Below are positions 1 through 10,761 of a stretch of DNA of 64,000 bases, in pieces. A program made the position numbers and the translations under genes. Source of the DNA: Beijerinckiaceae bacterium. Lineage in GTDB: Bacteria > Pseudomonadota > Alphaproteobacteria > Rhizobiales > Beijerinckiaceae. How positions within the stretch are numbered: the stretch's first letter is position 1; each line of letters begins with the position of its first letter. A model generated the notes under the pieces. It did no database searches and was not told the origin of the DNA. It was given only the letters and a program-made list of their open reading frames with translations. The stretch covers positions 42,204 to 106,203 of the forward strand of contig JAIETL010000021.1 of assembly GCA_019745195.1 (NCBI GenBank), in the 5' to 3' direction.

Positions 1-1
1 C

Positions 2-1297
<1,296 letters not shown>

Positions 1298-1327
1298 TGG
1301 GGTACTTCACCCAGAATGGGTCCGGCT

Positions 1328-1441
1328 CTTCTCTCCCCCCTTGTGGGGGAGAGATAGAGAGGGGGGGCGTCCCGCCTGGTGAGCGCTCGCCCGGTCGTTC
1401 GCCCCCCACCCCAACCCCTCCCCACAAGGGGGAGGGGCTCC
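1328..1441. repeat. Palindromic intergenic element (type C)
   Basis: Between the transporter ATPase and the first permease lies a GC-rich inverted-repeat element. Its outer arms read CCCCCTTGTGGGGGAGAG and CTCCCCACAAGGGGGAGG, with a C/G-rich middle. Related elements occur at 9598-9803, 19784-19904 and 50788-50900. It sits inside an operon, so it could form an mRNA hairpin that affects stability or relative expression. Confidence 0.75.
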
Positions 1442-1472
1442 CGCGCCTTTCCTTCAAAGCGGCTGGCGCACC

Positions 1473-2573
1473 ATGACCGCCGCCCCCATCACCCTCCCGC
1501 GCTGGGCGGATGCAGGCCTCGTCCCACTGGTCTCGGTCGCCGCCGCGCTCGTCGTCGCGGGCCTCGTCGTCATCGGCATCGGCGAGAGTCCGCTGGAGGC
1601 CACCGCGCTTTTGCTGCGCGGGTCGCTCGGCAGCGCCGAGGGGCTGGCCTTCACGCTCTACTACACCACCAACTTCATCTTCACCGGGCTCGCCGTCGCG
1701 GTCGCCTTCCATGCCGGGCTGTTCAACATCGGCGGCGAGGGGCAGGCGACGATCGCCGGCATTTTTGCCGCGCTCGCCTGCCTCTGGCTCGCGCCGCTGC
1801 CGGGCATCCTGCTCGTGCCGCTGGCGATTCTGGCGGCTGCGGCGGGCGGGGCGCTCTACGGCTTCATCCCCGGCTGGCTGCAGGCGACGCGCGGCAGCCA
1901 TGTCGTGATCACCACGATCATGCTGAACTTCATCGCCGCGACGCTGCTGGTCTACCTGCTGGTCGAAAAGATCGGCAAGCCCGGCTCGATGCAGCCCGAA
2001 ACGCCGGACTTCGCCAAGCACGCCATCCTGACGCCGATGCACCAACTGCTCGCGCCGCTCGGCGTCACGCTGCCGGCGACGCCGCTGAACTCGGCCTTCC
2101 TGCTGGCGCTGGCCTGCCTCGTCGCGGTCTGGGCGCTGATCTTCCGTTCGCGGCTCGGCTACGCCATCCGCACCACCGGGGCCAATCCCCGAGCCGCCGC
2201 CTATGCCGGCATCTCGCCAGCCCGCATCACCATGGTCGCGATGGCGATCTCGGGCGCGCTTGCCGGCGGGCTCGCGGTCAACGAGGCGATGGGGGTTCAG
2301 CACCGGCTCGTGCTCGATTTCACCGGCGGCTACGGCTTCGTCGGCATCGCGGTGGCGCTGATGGGGCGCGGCCACCCGGTCGGCGTGGCGCTCGCCGCCT
2401 TCCTGTTCGGCATCCTCTATCAGGGCGGGGCGGAGCTCTCCTTCGACAAGCCGACCATCACCCGCGACATGGTCGTCGTCATCGGCGGCGTGATCATCCT
2501 GTTCGCCGGCGCGCTCGACGGGCTGTTCCGGCGCGTGGTGGCGAGCGGTCTGCGGCTGGGGCGGGTGCTATGA
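1473..2573 (+). CDS. Nucleoside ABC transporter permease
   Basis: A 366-residue integral membrane protein of the BPD_transp_2 type, one half of the membrane channel of the nucleoside importer. It is almost wholly hydrophobic, with several transmembrane segments. It carries the family pattern 'AGLFNIGGEGQ' near residue 85 and 'RTTGANPRAAAYAGI' near residue 240, which is the coupling-loop region of this permease family. Start ATG at 1473 follows a palindromic element that separates it from the ATPase gene. The second permease follows after 109 bases. Confidence 0.87.
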   Translation: MTAAPITLPRWADAGLVPLVSVAAALVVAGLVVIGIGESPLEATALLLRGSLGSAEGLAFTLYYTTNFIFTGLAVAVAFHAGLFNIGGEGQATIAGIFAALACLWLAPLPGILLVPLAILAAAAGGALYGFIPGWLQATRGSHVVITTIMLNFIAATLLVYLLVEKIGKPGSMQPETPDFAKHAILTPMHQLLAPLGVTLPATPLNSAFLLALACLVAVWALIFRSRLGYAIRTTGANPRAAAYAGISPARITMVAMAISGALAGGLAVNEAMGVQHRLVLDFTGGYGFVGIAVALMGRGHPVGVALAAFLFGILYQGGAELSFDKPTITRDMVVVIGGVIILFAGALDGLFRRVVASGLRLGRVL

Positions 2574-2576
2574 GAG

Positions 2577-2675
2577 CGCACCCACGACCGGGCGAGACCG
2601 GCCGCCATCGTTCGACAAATCAGTACCCCGTCGTGGGTTCCGGGTCCTTCGCTGCGCGAAGCCCCGGAATGACAT
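2577..2675. repeat. Palindromic intergenic element (type A, partly degenerate)
   Basis: A copy of the CCCACGAC / GTCGTGGGTTCCGGGT...CCCCGGAATGAC family between the two permease genes. The right arm (about 2628-2672) is intact and the left arm is reduced to CACCCACGACCGGGCGAG. Fuller copies lie at 8010-8142 and 10606-10745. Confidence 0.7.
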
Positions 2676-2682
2676 CGGGGGG

Positions 2683-3666
2683 ATGCTGAGCATGGAGTGG
2701 GTGCAGACACTCGCGGTCATCCTCGATTCGGGCGTCAGGCTGTCGATCCCGCTGCTCTGCGCCGCGATGGCCGGCCTGTGGTCGGAGCGGGCGGGCGTCG
2801 TCGATATCGGGCTCGAGGGCAAAATGCTGGTCGCGGCCTTCGCGGCGGGCGTGATCGCGTATCAGAGCGGTTCCGCCTGGGCGGGGCTCGGGGCCGGCAT
2901 GCTGGCGGCCATCCTGCTCTCGCTGGTCCATGGCTTCGCCGCCATCACCTGGCGCGGCAACCAGATCGTCTCGGGCGTCGCGATCAACATGCTGGCGGCG
3001 GGGCTGACCGTGATCCTCGGCAATGCCTGGTATGGGCAGGGCGGGCGCACCCCTTCGCTGGAGGGCGCGGCACGCTTTCCCGACATCGCCCTGCCCTTCG
3101 CAGCCGCCGCGCGCCAGAGCATTCCCGTGATCGGGACGCTCTACGACGAGGTCGTCTCCGGCCATGCCGCGCTGGTCTACCTCGCCTTCGCCAGCGTGGC
3201 GCTGACCGCCTTCGTGCTGAAGCGGACGCGGTTCGGACTGCGCCTGCGCGCGGTCGGCGAGAACCCGGCGGCTGTCGACACCGCCGGCATCTCGGTCGCC
3301 GGTCTTCGCTATGCGGCGGTGGTGATCTGCGGCGCGCTGTGCGGGCTCGGCGGGACCTATCTCGCCGTCTCGCAATCGGCGGGCTTCCTGCCGCATATGA
3401 CCGCCGGGAAGGGTTTCATTGCGCTGGCCGCCGTGATCTTCGCCAATTGGCGGCCGGTTCCGGCGCTCTGGGCCTGTCTGCTCTTCGGGATGCTGGATGC
3501 GGTGGCGATCCGGTTGCAGGGCGTCTCGCTGCCCGGCATCGGGCTCGTGCCCGTGCAGGCGATCCAGGCCCTGCCCTATCTGATGACGATCATCCTGCTC
3601 GCCGGTTTCATCGGCAGATCGACCCCGCCCAAGGCGTCCGGATTGCCCTATGTCAAGGAACGCTGA
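2683..3666 (+). CDS. Nucleoside ABC transporter permease, second subunit
   Basis: A 327-residue polytopic membrane protein of the same superfamily as its upstream neighbour (YufQ-like). Recognisable features are 'VVDIGLEGKMLVAAFAA' near residue 40 and 'RAVGENPAAVDTAGI' near residue 190, the cytoplasmic loop thought to contact the ATPase. ATG at 2683 was taken as the start; ATG at 2692 is a possible alternative. The 3' end overlaps the cytidine deaminase gene by 17 bases, indicating translational coupling within the salvage operon. Confidence 0.87.
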   Translation: MLSMEWVQTLAVILDSGVRLSIPLLCAAMAGLWSERAGVVDIGLEGKMLVAAFAAGVIAYQSGSAWAGLGAGMLAAILLSLVHGFAAITWRGNQIVSGVAINMLAAGLTVILGNAWYGQGGRTPSLEGAARFPDIALPFAAAARQSIPVIGTLYDEVVSGHAALVYLAFASVALTAFVLKRTRFGLRLRAVGENPAAVDTAGISVAGLRYAAVVICGALCGLGGTYLAVSQSAGFLPHMTAGKGFIALAAVIFANWRPVPALWACLLFGMLDAVAIRLQGVSLPGIGLVPVQAIQALPYLMTIILLAGFIGRSTPPKASGLPYVKER

Positions 3667-4084
3667 CCCCATCCCGGCCGCCGCGCCGGATTTCGACGCC
3701 TTGTTCTCGGCCGCCGCCGCCGCCCAGGCGCGCGCCTATGCGCCCTATTCGCGGTTCAAGGTCGGCGCGGCGCTCATCGCCGATGACGGCGCGGTCTATG
3801 CCGGCTGCAATGTCGAGAATGCCGCCTATCCGTCGGGCAGTTGCGCCGAGCAGGGCGCGATCTCCGCGATGATCGCCGGCGGCGGGCGCGCGATCATGGC
3901 GCTCGTCGTCTATGGCGAGGGCGAGGAGCTGGTGACGCCCTGCGGCGCCTGCCGGCAGCGCATCCGCGAGTTCGCGCAAGCCGACATGCCGGTCGCCATT
4001 GCGGGGCCCGAAGGCATCCGCGCCCGCTTTTCGCTGTCCGCGCTGTTGCCAGCCTCGTTCGGACCAGCCAATTTGCGGCGGTGA
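3650..4084 (+). CDS. cdd: Cytidine deaminase
   Basis: A 144-residue homotetrameric-type cytidine deaminase converting (deoxy)cytidine to (deoxy)uridine in pyrimidine salvage. The zinc site is visible as 'CAEQ' (with the catalytic Glu) near residue 65 and 'PCGACRQ' near residue 100. The substrate loop 'YAPYSRFKVGAAL' and the 'CNVENAAYPSG' motif are intact. Length is normal for the short form. It overlaps the upstream permease gene, so imported nucleosides are handed directly to salvage enzymes. Confidence 0.93.
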   Translation: MSRNADPIPAAAPDFDALFSAAAAAQARAYAPYSRFKVGAALIADDGAVYAGCNVENAAYPSGSCAEQGAISAMIAGGGRAIMALVVYGEGEELVTPCGACRQRIREFAQADMPVAIAGPEGIRARFSLSALLPASFGPANLRR

Positions 4085-4146
4085 TTTGCACCGGCCCAAC
4101 CCCGGCCCCGCGTGACGAATTGCACAGGCTCCGGGGGCGGACCGAG

Positions 4147-4959
4147 ATGGCGGTGGATGCGATCTTCGACAAGGCGGCTTCGACGCTGATCGACCGGGGC
4201 GTCGATGGCCCGATCGACTGCGCGCTCGTGCTCGGCACCGGGCTCGGCCGCATCGCCGACGACATGCTGGTCAAGGCGACGATCCCCTATGCCGACATCC
4301 CCGGCTTCCCGAAGGGAGAGGTCTCCGGCCATGCCCGCCAGCTCTCCTACGGCTCGCTCTATGGCAAGCAGGTTCTGATCTTCCAGGGCCGGGCGCATTA
4401 CTACGAGACGGGCGACGCCGCCGTGATGCGGGTGCCGATCGGCATGCTGGCGGCGTTCGGCTCGCCGCCGCTGATCCTGACCAATGCGGCGGGCTCGCTG
4501 AAACCGGACCTGCGCCCCGGCGGCATGGCGCTGATCACCGACCACATCAATTTCAACGGCCCCAACCCGCTGGTCGGCGAAGAGGGCGACGGCCGCTTCG
4601 TGCCGATGGTCGACGCCTACGACCCGCATCTGCGGATGCGGCTGAAGAAGGCGGCGGCGACCGCCGGCGCGCATATGGGGGAGGGCGTCTATATGTGGTT
4701 TGCCGGCCCGAGCTTCGAGACGCCGGCCGAAATCCGCATGGCAAAGGCGATGGGCGCCGATCTCGTCGGCATGTCGACCGTGCCGGAGGTCATTCTGGCG
4801 CGGCGTCACGGCATCCGGGTGGCGGGGCTCTCGATCGTCACCAATATGGGCGCGGGGCTGATGGGCGGCGCGCCGAGCCATGGCGAGACGCGCGACACCG
4901 CGCTCACCGCGCTGACCGGCCTGCGCCGCCTGCTGCGCGCCTTCATGGCGGATCTCTGA
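4147..4959 (+). CDS. punA: Purine nucleoside phosphorylase
   Basis: A 270-residue trimeric-type purine nucleoside phosphorylase that splits purine (deoxy)nucleosides with phosphate to base and (deoxy)ribose-1-phosphate. Motifs are the phosphate-binding 'VLGTGLGRIAD', 'GHARQLSYGSLYGKQ', 'FQGRAHYYETGD' and 'LTNAAGSLKPDLRPG'. ATG at 4147 gives the standard length. The frame stays open further upstream but overlaps cdd and does not look like this family. It lies two bases before deoC. Specificity (inosine/guanosine versus xanthosine) cannot be read from the sequence. Confidence 0.9.
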   Translation: MAVDAIFDKAASTLIDRGVDGPIDCALVLGTGLGRIADDMLVKATIPYADIPGFPKGEVSGHARQLSYGSLYGKQVLIFQGRAHYYETGDAAVMRVPIGMLAAFGSPPLILTNAAGSLKPDLRPGGMALITDHINFNGPNPLVGEEGDGRFVPMVDAYDPHLRMRLKKAAATAGAHMGEGVYMWFAGPSFETPAEIRMAKAMGADLVGMSTVPEVILARRHGIRVAGLSIVTNMGAGLMGGAPSHGETRDTALTALTGLRRLLRAFMADL

Positions 4960-4960
4960 C

Positions 4961-5731
4961 ATGTCCGACGCCGCCATCGCCGCCCGCGCGCTCTCCCTGC
5001 TCGACCTGACCGACCTCGGCGACGAGGCGACGGAAGCAGGCGCGCTGGCGCTCTGCGCGAAGGCGCTCGCGCCGCCCGTGCCGGTCGCGGCGATCTGCCT
5101 CTGGCCGCGCTTCGTCGGCGCGGCGCGCAAGGCGCTGGGCGACGGGCCGATCAAAATCGCGACCGTGGTCAATTTCCCCGAGGGCGGCACCGCGATCGCC
5201 CCCGTGCTGCGCGAGACCGAGGCCGCGCTGGCCGACGGGGCGGACGAGATTGACCTCGTGCTGCCCTGGAGCGTGGTGCTGACCGGCTACACCACCAGCG
5301 CCAAGGCCATGGTCAGCAACGTCAAGGGCCGCTGCGGCGACAAACTGCTCAAGGTCATCCTGGAGACCGGCGAATATCCCGACGCCGCGAAGATACAGGC
5401 GGCGAGCGAGCTCGCCATCGCCTGCGGGGCCGATTTCATCAAGACCTCGACCGGCAAGACGCAGCGCTCGGCGTCGCTGGCGGCGGTGCGGGTGATGCTG
5501 GGCGTCATCGGGCTGACGCTGCGGCCAATCGGCATCAAGCCGTCCGGCGGCATCCGCACGCTCGCCGACGCCAAGAGCTATCTCGCGCTCGCCGACGCCA
5601 TGATGGGCGAGGGCTGGGCGACGCCGCAGACCTTCCGCTTCGGCGCGAGCGGGCTGCATCAGGTGCTGCTCGACACGATCGCGGGCGAGACGGGCGGCAA
5701 GGGAGCCACCGAGGCGAGCGGACCCTACTGA
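4961..5731 (+). CDS. deoC: Deoxyribose-phosphate aldolase
   Basis: A 256-residue class I aldolase of TIM-barrel type that cleaves 2-deoxyribose-5-phosphate to glyceraldehyde-3-phosphate and acetaldehyde. The Schiff-base lysine lies in 'FIKTSTGKT' near residue 162, and 'IKPSGGIRT' supplies the second conserved lysine. It is separated by one base from the purine phosphorylase and one base from deoA, so it is tightly co-transcribed. It completes breakdown of deoxynucleosides imported by the upstream transporter. Confidence 0.93.
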   Translation: MSDAAIAARALSLLDLTDLGDEATEAGALALCAKALAPPVPVAAICLWPRFVGAARKALGDGPIKIATVVNFPEGGTAIAPVLRETEAALADGADEIDLVLPWSVVLTGYTTSAKAMVSNVKGRCGDKLLKVILETGEYPDAAKIQAASELAIACGADFIKTSTGKTQRSASLAAVRVMLGVIGLTLRPIGIKPSGGIRTLADAKSYLALADAMMGEGWATPQTFRFGASGLHQVLLDTIAGETGGKGATEASGPY

Positions 5732-5732
5732 G

Positions 5733-7061
5733 ATGAAACTGACCCAGGAGATCATCGCGGCCAAGCGCGACGGCGCGACATTGCCGGCTCAAGACATCCG
5801 CCAGCTCATCGTGGGCCTGACCGACGGCTCGGTCAGCGAAGGGCAGGCGGCGGCCTTCGCGATGGTGGTGTTCTTCCGCGACATGGACGCCGACGAGCGC
5901 GTCGCGCTGACGCTGGCGATGCGCGATTCAGGCACGGTGCTGAACTGGGACGATCTGCCGGGGCCCGCGCTCGACAAGCACTCGACCGGCGGCATCGGCG
6001 ATACGGTCAGCCTGCCTCTGGCGGCGGCTGTGGCCGCCTGCGGCGGCTATGTGCCGATGATCTCCGGCCGGGGGCTCGGCCATACCGGCGGCACGCTCGA
6101 CAAGCTCGACGCCGTGCCGGGCTATGTCACGCAGCCCGACAACGAGCTCTTCCGCAAGGTGGTGCGCGAGCAAGGCTGCGCCATCATCGGCCAGACGGCC
6201 GACCTCGCCCCGGCCGACAAGCGGCTCTACGCGATCCGCGACGTGACGGCGACGGTGGAATCGCTACCGCTGATTACGGCCTCGATCCTGTCGAAGAAGC
6301 TCGCCGCCGGCCTGCATGGGCTGGCGATGGATGTGAAATTCGGCTCCGGGGCGTTTCTGCCCGACCCGGCCAAGGCGCGCGAACTCGCCGAAGCGCTGGT
6401 CGGCGTCGCCAACGGGGCCGGGCTGCCGACGACGGCGCTGCTGACCGACATGGCCGAGCCGCTGGCGAGCGCGGCGGGCAACGGCCTCGAGGTCGCCTAT
6501 GCGCTCGACCAGCTGACCGGCAAGCGCCGCGAGCCGCGCTTCCATCAGGTCACGGTCGCGCTCGCCGCCGAGATGCTGCTGCTGGGCAGGCTGGCGGCGG
6601 ACATCACTGAGGCTGCCGCGAGGATCGAGGCCGCCTTCGCCAGCGGGGCGGCGGCCGAACGCTTTGCCCGCATGGTCGCGGCGCTGGGCGGGCCGTCCGA
6701 CCTGATCGAGAATCCGGGCCGACATCTCGCCGCCGCTCCGATCGTGAAGCCGGTCTTTGCATTGCGGCCTGGCGTTGTGCAGCGCATCGACACGCGCGCG
6801 GTCGGACTGGCCGTCGTGACGCTGGGCGGTGGGCGCACCCGCCCCCAGGACGCGATCGACCATGCCGTCGGGATCGTCGCGCTTGCAGGCATCGGCGACG
6901 CCGTCGGCGCGGACAACCCGCTCGGCATCGTCCATGCCCGCAGCGAGGCGGGCTTCGAGGCGGCCCAGGCGCGCCTGCGTCAGGCCTATCATCTCGGTGA
7001 AGCGCCCGCCGGACACGGCGCGCTGATCACCGACCGCATCACGGAGAGTTCGAGCCGATGA
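5733..7061 (+). CDS. deoA: Thymidine phosphorylase
   Basis: A 442-residue dimeric thymidine (pyrimidine nucleoside) phosphorylase. The family signature '[14 protein letters not shown]' is present near residue 111, and 'KHSTGGIGD' near residue 82 forms the phosphate loop. Length matches the proteobacterial DeoA family. The stop overlaps the ATG of the next gene (ATGA). It produces 2-deoxyribose-1-phosphate, but no phosphopentomutase gene (deoB) is seen in the window, so the link to deoC needs one elsewhere. Confidence 0.93.
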   Translation: MKLTQEIIAAKRDGATLPAQDIRQLIVGLTDGSVSEGQAAAFAMVVFFRDMDADERVALTLAMRDSGTVLNWDDLPGPALDKHSTGGIGDTVSLPLAAAVAACGGYVPMISGRGLGHTGGTLDKLDAVPGYVTQPDNELFRKVVREQGCAIIGQTADLAPADKRLYAIRDVTATVESLPLITASILSKKLAAGLHGLAMDVKFGSGAFLPDPAKARELAEALVGVANGAGLPTTALLTDMAEPLASAAGNGLEVAYALDQLTGKRREPRFHQVTVALAAEMLLLGRLAADITEAAARIEAAFASGAAAERFARMVAALGGPSDLIENPGRHLAAAPIVKPVFALRPGVVQRIDTRAVGLAVVTLGGGRTRPQDAIDHAVGIVALAGIGDAVGADNPLGIVHARSEAGFEAAQARLRQAYHLGEAPAGHGALITDRITESSSR

Positions 7062-8002
7062 GCCTGCTGCTGGCGATGACGGGATGGCATGTCGAGGACT
7101 GGCGCGCCCGCTTCAAGGCGGAACTGCCCGACATGCCCGTCGTGATCCTGGGGGAGGCGTTCGACCGCCGCGCGGTGCATTATGTCGCGAGCTGGAAGCA
7201 CCCGCCGGGCAGCCTCGCCGGCCTGCCCAACCTCGCCGCGATCTTCTCTCTGGGGGCCGGCGTCGATCATCTGATGTCGGATGATCGCCTGCCCGACGTC
7301 GCCATCGCGCGCGTGGTCGACCCCGACCTGACGACTCGGATGAGCGAGTATGTCGTGCTGCATTGCCTGATGGCGCTGCGCCAGCAGCGCCGTTACGACG
7401 CCCAGCAGCGGGCGGCAAGCTGGGAGGACGACCGCAACCAGCCGGCGGCGCGCTCGGTGCGCGTCGGCGTGATGGGGCTGGGCGAACTCGGGCTCGACGC
7501 CGTGCGCAAGCTCCGGATCATCGGGTTCGACGTCGCCGGCTGGAGCCGCTCGCCCAAGGCGGTCGAGGGTCTGGCGACCTTCGCAGGGACCGATGGCATG
7601 GCCGCGTTTCTGGCCCGCACCGACATCCTCGTCTGCCTGCTGCCGCTGACGCCCGATACGCGCGGCGTCATCGACGCGACACTGATCGCCGGGCTCGCCC
7701 GGGACGGGCGGCTGGGCGGGCCGTTCCTGATCAATGCCGGGCGCGGGGGCTTGCAGGTCGAAGCCGACATTCTGGCGGCGCTGGAGGCGGGCGCGTTGAG
7801 GGCTGCGACGCTCGACGTGTTCGAGACCGAGCCGCTGCCGGCGGAATCCCCGCTCTGGAGCCATCCGGCGGTGACGGTGACGCCGCATAATGCGGCGATG
7901 TCGGAGCCCGAGGCTGTCGCCAGCCTGATCGCGGCGCAGATCAGGCGGCTGGAGGCGGGCGAGCCGCTGGAGCATGTGGTGGAGCGTGGGCGGGGGTATT
8001 GA
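7058..8002 (+). CDS. D-isomer-specific 2-hydroxyacid dehydrogenase (GhrA-like)
   Basis: A 314-residue NAD(P)-dependent dehydrogenase resembling glyoxylate/hydroxypyruvate reductase A. The Rossmann motif '[10 protein letters not shown]' lies near residue 135. The catalytic Arg is in 'NAGRGG', the Glu in 'VFETEPLP' and the His in '[10 protein letters not shown]'. The start overlaps the deoA stop, so it is translationally coupled to the salvage operon. Its substrate there is unclear; one possibility is reduction of short oxo- or aldehyde acids derived from sugar fragments, but this is inference. Confidence 0.85.
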   Translation: MSLLLAMTGWHVEDWRARFKAELPDMPVVILGEAFDRRAVHYVASWKHPPGSLAGLPNLAAIFSLGAGVDHLMSDDRLPDVAIARVVDPDLTTRMSEYVVLHCLMALRQQRRYDAQQRAASWEDDRNQPAARSVRVGVMGLGELGLDAVRKLRIIGFDVAGWSRSPKAVEGLATFAGTDGMAAFLARTDILVCLLPLTPDTRGVIDATLIAGLARDGRLGGPFLINAGRGGLQVEADILAALEAGALRAATLDVFETEPLPAESPLWSHPAVTVTPHNAAMSEPEAVASLIAAQIRRLEAGEPLEHVVERGRGY

Positions 8003-8009
8003 GACCCTA

Positions 8010-8142
8010 TTGTCATTCCGGGGCTCGCGAAGCGAGAACCCGGAACCCACGACGGGGTGAGCCTGATCGACCGGGTAGGACAGGCTTCTCCCGGTCATGG
8101 GTTCCGGGTGCGGCCCTTCGGGCCGCCCCGGAATGACAGAGG
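8010..8142. repeat. Palindromic intergenic element (type A)
   Basis: A long inverted repeat. The left arm starts GTCATTCCGGGGCTCGCGAA and includes GGAACCCACGAC. The right arm includes CATGGGTTCCGGGT and ends CCCCGGAATGACAG. It lies between the end of the nucleoside operon and the phytase-like gene. The full element could fold as one extended hairpin and may terminate or stabilise the upstream transcript. Confidence 0.8.
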
Positions 8143-8233
8143 TGGATCGTCATCGCTCCGTCATCCGGTCGTCGTCGCGCTGAAACGCGGCCTCGCCACA
8201 TCCTCCGGGCTATTCCCGAACCTGGAGCGTCCC

Positions 8234-9592
8234 ATGCGCCTGCCCCTGATCGCCGCCCTGTTGCTGTCCTCAACCATGCTCGCCGGCGCGCAGGAGGCGC
8301 GGAAGGAGTTCCCGGCCAAGCTGCTGGGTCACGCGCTGCTGCCGGCCAGCACCATGGTCGCCGCGCCTGCGGACGCGCCCGCCGACCTCAAGGTCTCGGG
8401 CAAGTTCACCACGCCGGGCAAGCGCGTCGAGGCCGTCGGCACGGTGATGGGCCTGTCGGGCGGCCGTCCGACCGGGCTCTCGACGCCGTTCCAGGGCCAG
8501 CCGGTGCAGGGCTTCTCCGGCATCCGCTCGCTGGGAAACAGCGAATTCCTGACGCTGACCGACAATGGCTTCGGCTCCAGGGCGAACTCGCCCGACGCGA
8601 TGCTTTTCTTCCATCGCATCAAGGCCGATTTCGCCGGGGGCAAGATCGAGCGGCTTTCGACCACCTTTCTGCACGATCCCGACAAGAAGGTTCCGTTCCG
8701 CATCGCCAACGAGGGCACCGACAAGCGCTACCTGACCGGTGCCGATTTCGACCCTGAGTCGATCCAGCCGGTCGGCGGCAAGGTCTGGATCGCCGAGGAG
8801 TTCGGCCCCTATCTCATCCGCGTCGACGCTGCCGGCAAGGTCGAGGCCGTGTTCGAGACGATGGTCGAGGGCAAGCCCGCCCGCTCGCCCGACCATTTCG
8901 CCGTGACGACGCCGGCCGCGCCGAACCTGCCCGTCGCCTTCAATGTGCGCCGCTCCAAGGGCTATGAGGGCATGGCGCAGTCGCCCGACGGGCGCTTCCT
9001 CTACCCGCTGCTGGAAGGCCCGCTCTGGGACGACGCCACCAAGGGCAACGAGCAGCGTGACGGCAAGGAGGTGCTCCGCATCCTCGAGTTCGACGTCCAG
9101 GCTGAAAAATGGACCGGCCGCTTCTGGTTCTTCCCGCTGGAGCAGGCCGGGCTCGCCATCGGCGACTTCAACATGATCGACGCGACGACCGCGCTGATCA
9201 TCGAACGCGACAACGGCGAGGGCACGGCCGACAAGGCCTGCGCGCAGGGCCAGCGCGGACCCGACTGCTTCCATGATCTGGCGAAATTCAAGCGCGTCGT
9301 GAAGATCGAGATGACCGAGGCCAATGTCGGCAAGGCGGTTCGCAAGATCGGCTTCATCGACCTGATGAAGATCGCCGACCCGGACGGCAAAGCGAAGCAG
9401 GGCGCGATCGACGGCGTGCTGCCTTTCCCGTTCTTCACCATCGAGAACGTCGACGTGGTGGATCGCGCGAACGGCGTCATCGTCGTCGGCAACGACAACA
9501 ACCTGCCATTCTCGTCGTCGCGCGACCCGAAGAAGGCCGACGACAACGAGCTGGTGCTGCTCTCGGTGAAGGAGCTGCTGGAGGCGAAGTAA
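8234..9592 (+). CDS. Secreted esterase-like/phytase-like protein
   Basis: A 452-residue protein of the 'esterase-like activity of phytase' family. A signal peptide (MRLPLIAALLLSSTMLAGA) occupies roughly residues 1-20, so it is exported. Family features are 'GFSGIRSLGNSEFLTLTDNG' near residue 95, 'DFDPESIQPVGGKVWIAEEFGPYL' near residue 175 and 'NVDVVDRANGVIVVGNDNNLPF' near the C-terminus. ATG at 8234 was chosen because it opens the signal peptide; the frame extends upstream through a repeat element that is not coding. The substrate is unknown, and biochemical proof of phytase activity is lacking for most of this family. Confidence 0.82.
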   Translation: MRLPLIAALLLSSTMLAGAQEARKEFPAKLLGHALLPASTMVAAPADAPADLKVSGKFTTPGKRVEAVGTVMGLSGGRPTGLSTPFQGQPVQGFSGIRSLGNSEFLTLTDNGFGSRANSPDAMLFFHRIKADFAGGKIERLSTTFLHDPDKKVPFRIANEGTDKRYLTGADFDPESIQPVGGKVWIAEEFGPYLIRVDAAGKVEAVFETMVEGKPARSPDHFAVTTPAAPNLPVAFNVRRSKGYEGMAQSPDGRFLYPLLEGPLWDDATKGNEQRDGKEVLRILEFDVQAEKWTGRFWFFPLEQAGLAIGDFNMIDATTALIIERDNGEGTADKACAQGQRGPDCFHDLAKFKRVVKIEMTEANVGKAVRKIGFIDLMKIADPDGKAKQGAIDGVLPFPFFTIENVDVVDRANGVIVVGNDNNLPFSSSRDPKKADDNELVLLSVKELLEAK

Positions 9593-9597
9593 GGAAC

Positions 9598-9803
9598 TCC
9601 CCTTCTCCCCTTGCGGGAGAAGGTGGCTCGGCGAAGCCGAGACGGATGAGGGGTTGTCGCTCCCTTTATCGTCATGGTGGGCCTTGTGCCGGCCATCCAC
9701 GTCTTTGCGGCTCAGAACGTGGGTGCTCGGGACAAGCCGGAGCATGACGAAAAGCTCAGCCCGACCCCTCACCCCAACCCTCTCCCGCAAGGGGAGAGGG
9801 GGC
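9598..9803. repeat. Nested palindromic elements (type C arms around another repeat)
   Basis: The outer arms CCTTCTCCCCTTGCGGGAGAAGGTGG (9601-9626; hairpin-forming in itself) and CCCTCTCCCGCAAGGGGAGAGGG (9778-9800) enclose a separate dyad. That dyad begins CGTCATGGTGGGCCTTG and ends GCTCGGGACAAGCCGGAGCATGACG (about 9670-9750). It fills the space between the convergent phytase-like gene and xylG and may act as a two-way terminator. Confidence 0.7.
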
Positions 9804-9812
9804 ATGTCGGCG

Positions 9813-10592
9813 CTACCCCCGCAACGCTCCCGGCCCCGGCGTCGCGCCGGCCGGACACTTCCCCGAGATGATCATCCCCAGCACCTCGTCCTGCGTCACG
9901 TCGGCGACGCGGGCCGTGCCGACCACCCGCCCGTTCTTCATCACGCTGACGCGGTCGGCGAGGTCGAAGACGTCGTGCAGATCGTGGCTGATCAGGAAGA
10001 TGCCGATGCCCTGCTTCTTCAGCTCCAGGATCAGCTCGGCGACCTGCTTGGTCTCGGCCGGCCCGAGCGCCGCCGTCGGCTCGTCCATGATCAGCACGCG
10101 GGCGTTGAAATAGATCGCGCGCGCGATCGCGACCGACTGGCGCTGGCCGCCCGAGAGCGCCTTGACCGGCTCCTTGAAGCGGCGGAAATGCGGGTTGAGC
10201 CGCCCCATCACCTTTCGCGTTTCCGATTCCATCGTGGCGTCGTCGAGCGTCAGCCAGGGCGTCAGCAATTCGCGGCCGAGGAAGATGTTGGCGGCGGCAT
10301 CGACATTGTCGGCCAGCGCCAGCGTCTGGTAGATCGTCTCGATGCCGTGTTTCTTGGCGTCGCGCGGCGATGAGATCGCGACCGGCTCTCCGGAGACGCG
10401 GATCTCGCCGGCATCGGCCTTGTAGGCCCCCGACAGGATCTTGATCAGCGTCGATTTGCCGGCCCCGTTATGGCCGAGCAGGCCGACGACCTCGCCGGCA
10501 TGCAGATCGACGCTGGCGCCGTCGACCGCCTTGATGCCGCCGAAGGCAATGGAGATGTCGCGCATCTCGACCAGGGGCGTGGTCATGTCCAT
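9813..10592 (-). CDS. xylG: Xylose-type ABC transporter ATP-binding protein (single ATPase domain)
   Basis: A 259-residue ATPase with one nucleotide-binding domain. Visible are Walker A '[15 protein letters not shown]', Q-loop '[10 protein letters not shown]', signature '[14 protein letters not shown]', Walker B '[11 protein letters not shown]' and the H-loop 'LISHDLHD'. E. coli XylG is about twice this length with two fused domains; this protein has only the first, so the working transporter would need a homodimer. It is the last gene of the leftward xylF-xylH-xylG set, 169 bases after xylH with a palindromic element between. The xylose assignment rests on the binding protein. Confidence 0.8.
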   Translation of the reverse strand: MDMTTPLVEMRDISIAFGGIKAVDGASVDLHAGEVVGLLGHNGAGKSTLIKILSGAYKADAGEIRVSGEPVAISSPRDAKKHGIETIYQTLALADNVDAAANIFLGRELLTPWLTLDDATMESETRKVMGRLNPHFRRFKEPVKALSGGQRQSVAIARAIYFNARVLIMDEPTAALGPAETKQVAELILELKKQGIGIFLISHDLHDVFDLADRVSVMKNGRVVGTARVADVTQDEVLGMIISGKCPAGATPGPGALRG

Positions 10593-10605
10593 GGGCGGGC
10601 GCCCT

Positions 10606-10745
10606 CCTTGTCATTCCGGGGCGCTGCGCAGCAGCGAACCCGGAACCCACGACCGGGCGAGCGCGATCGACGCGTGTTCCTTTGAGGGGTCGCCCGGTCG
10701 TGGGTTCCGGATTCTCGCTTCGCGAGCCCCGGAATGACAGAGGTG
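10606..10745. repeat. Palindromic intergenic element (type A, complete)
   Basis: The best-preserved type A copy. The left arm runs TTGTCATTCCGGGGCGC through GAACCCGGAACCCACGACCGG. The right arm runs CCGGTCGTGGGTTCCGG through GAGCCCCGGAATGACAG. It lies inside the xyl operon between xylH and xylG and may set relative transcript levels. Confidence 0.82.
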
Positions 10746-10761
10746 GTTTCCGCCATCGCGC

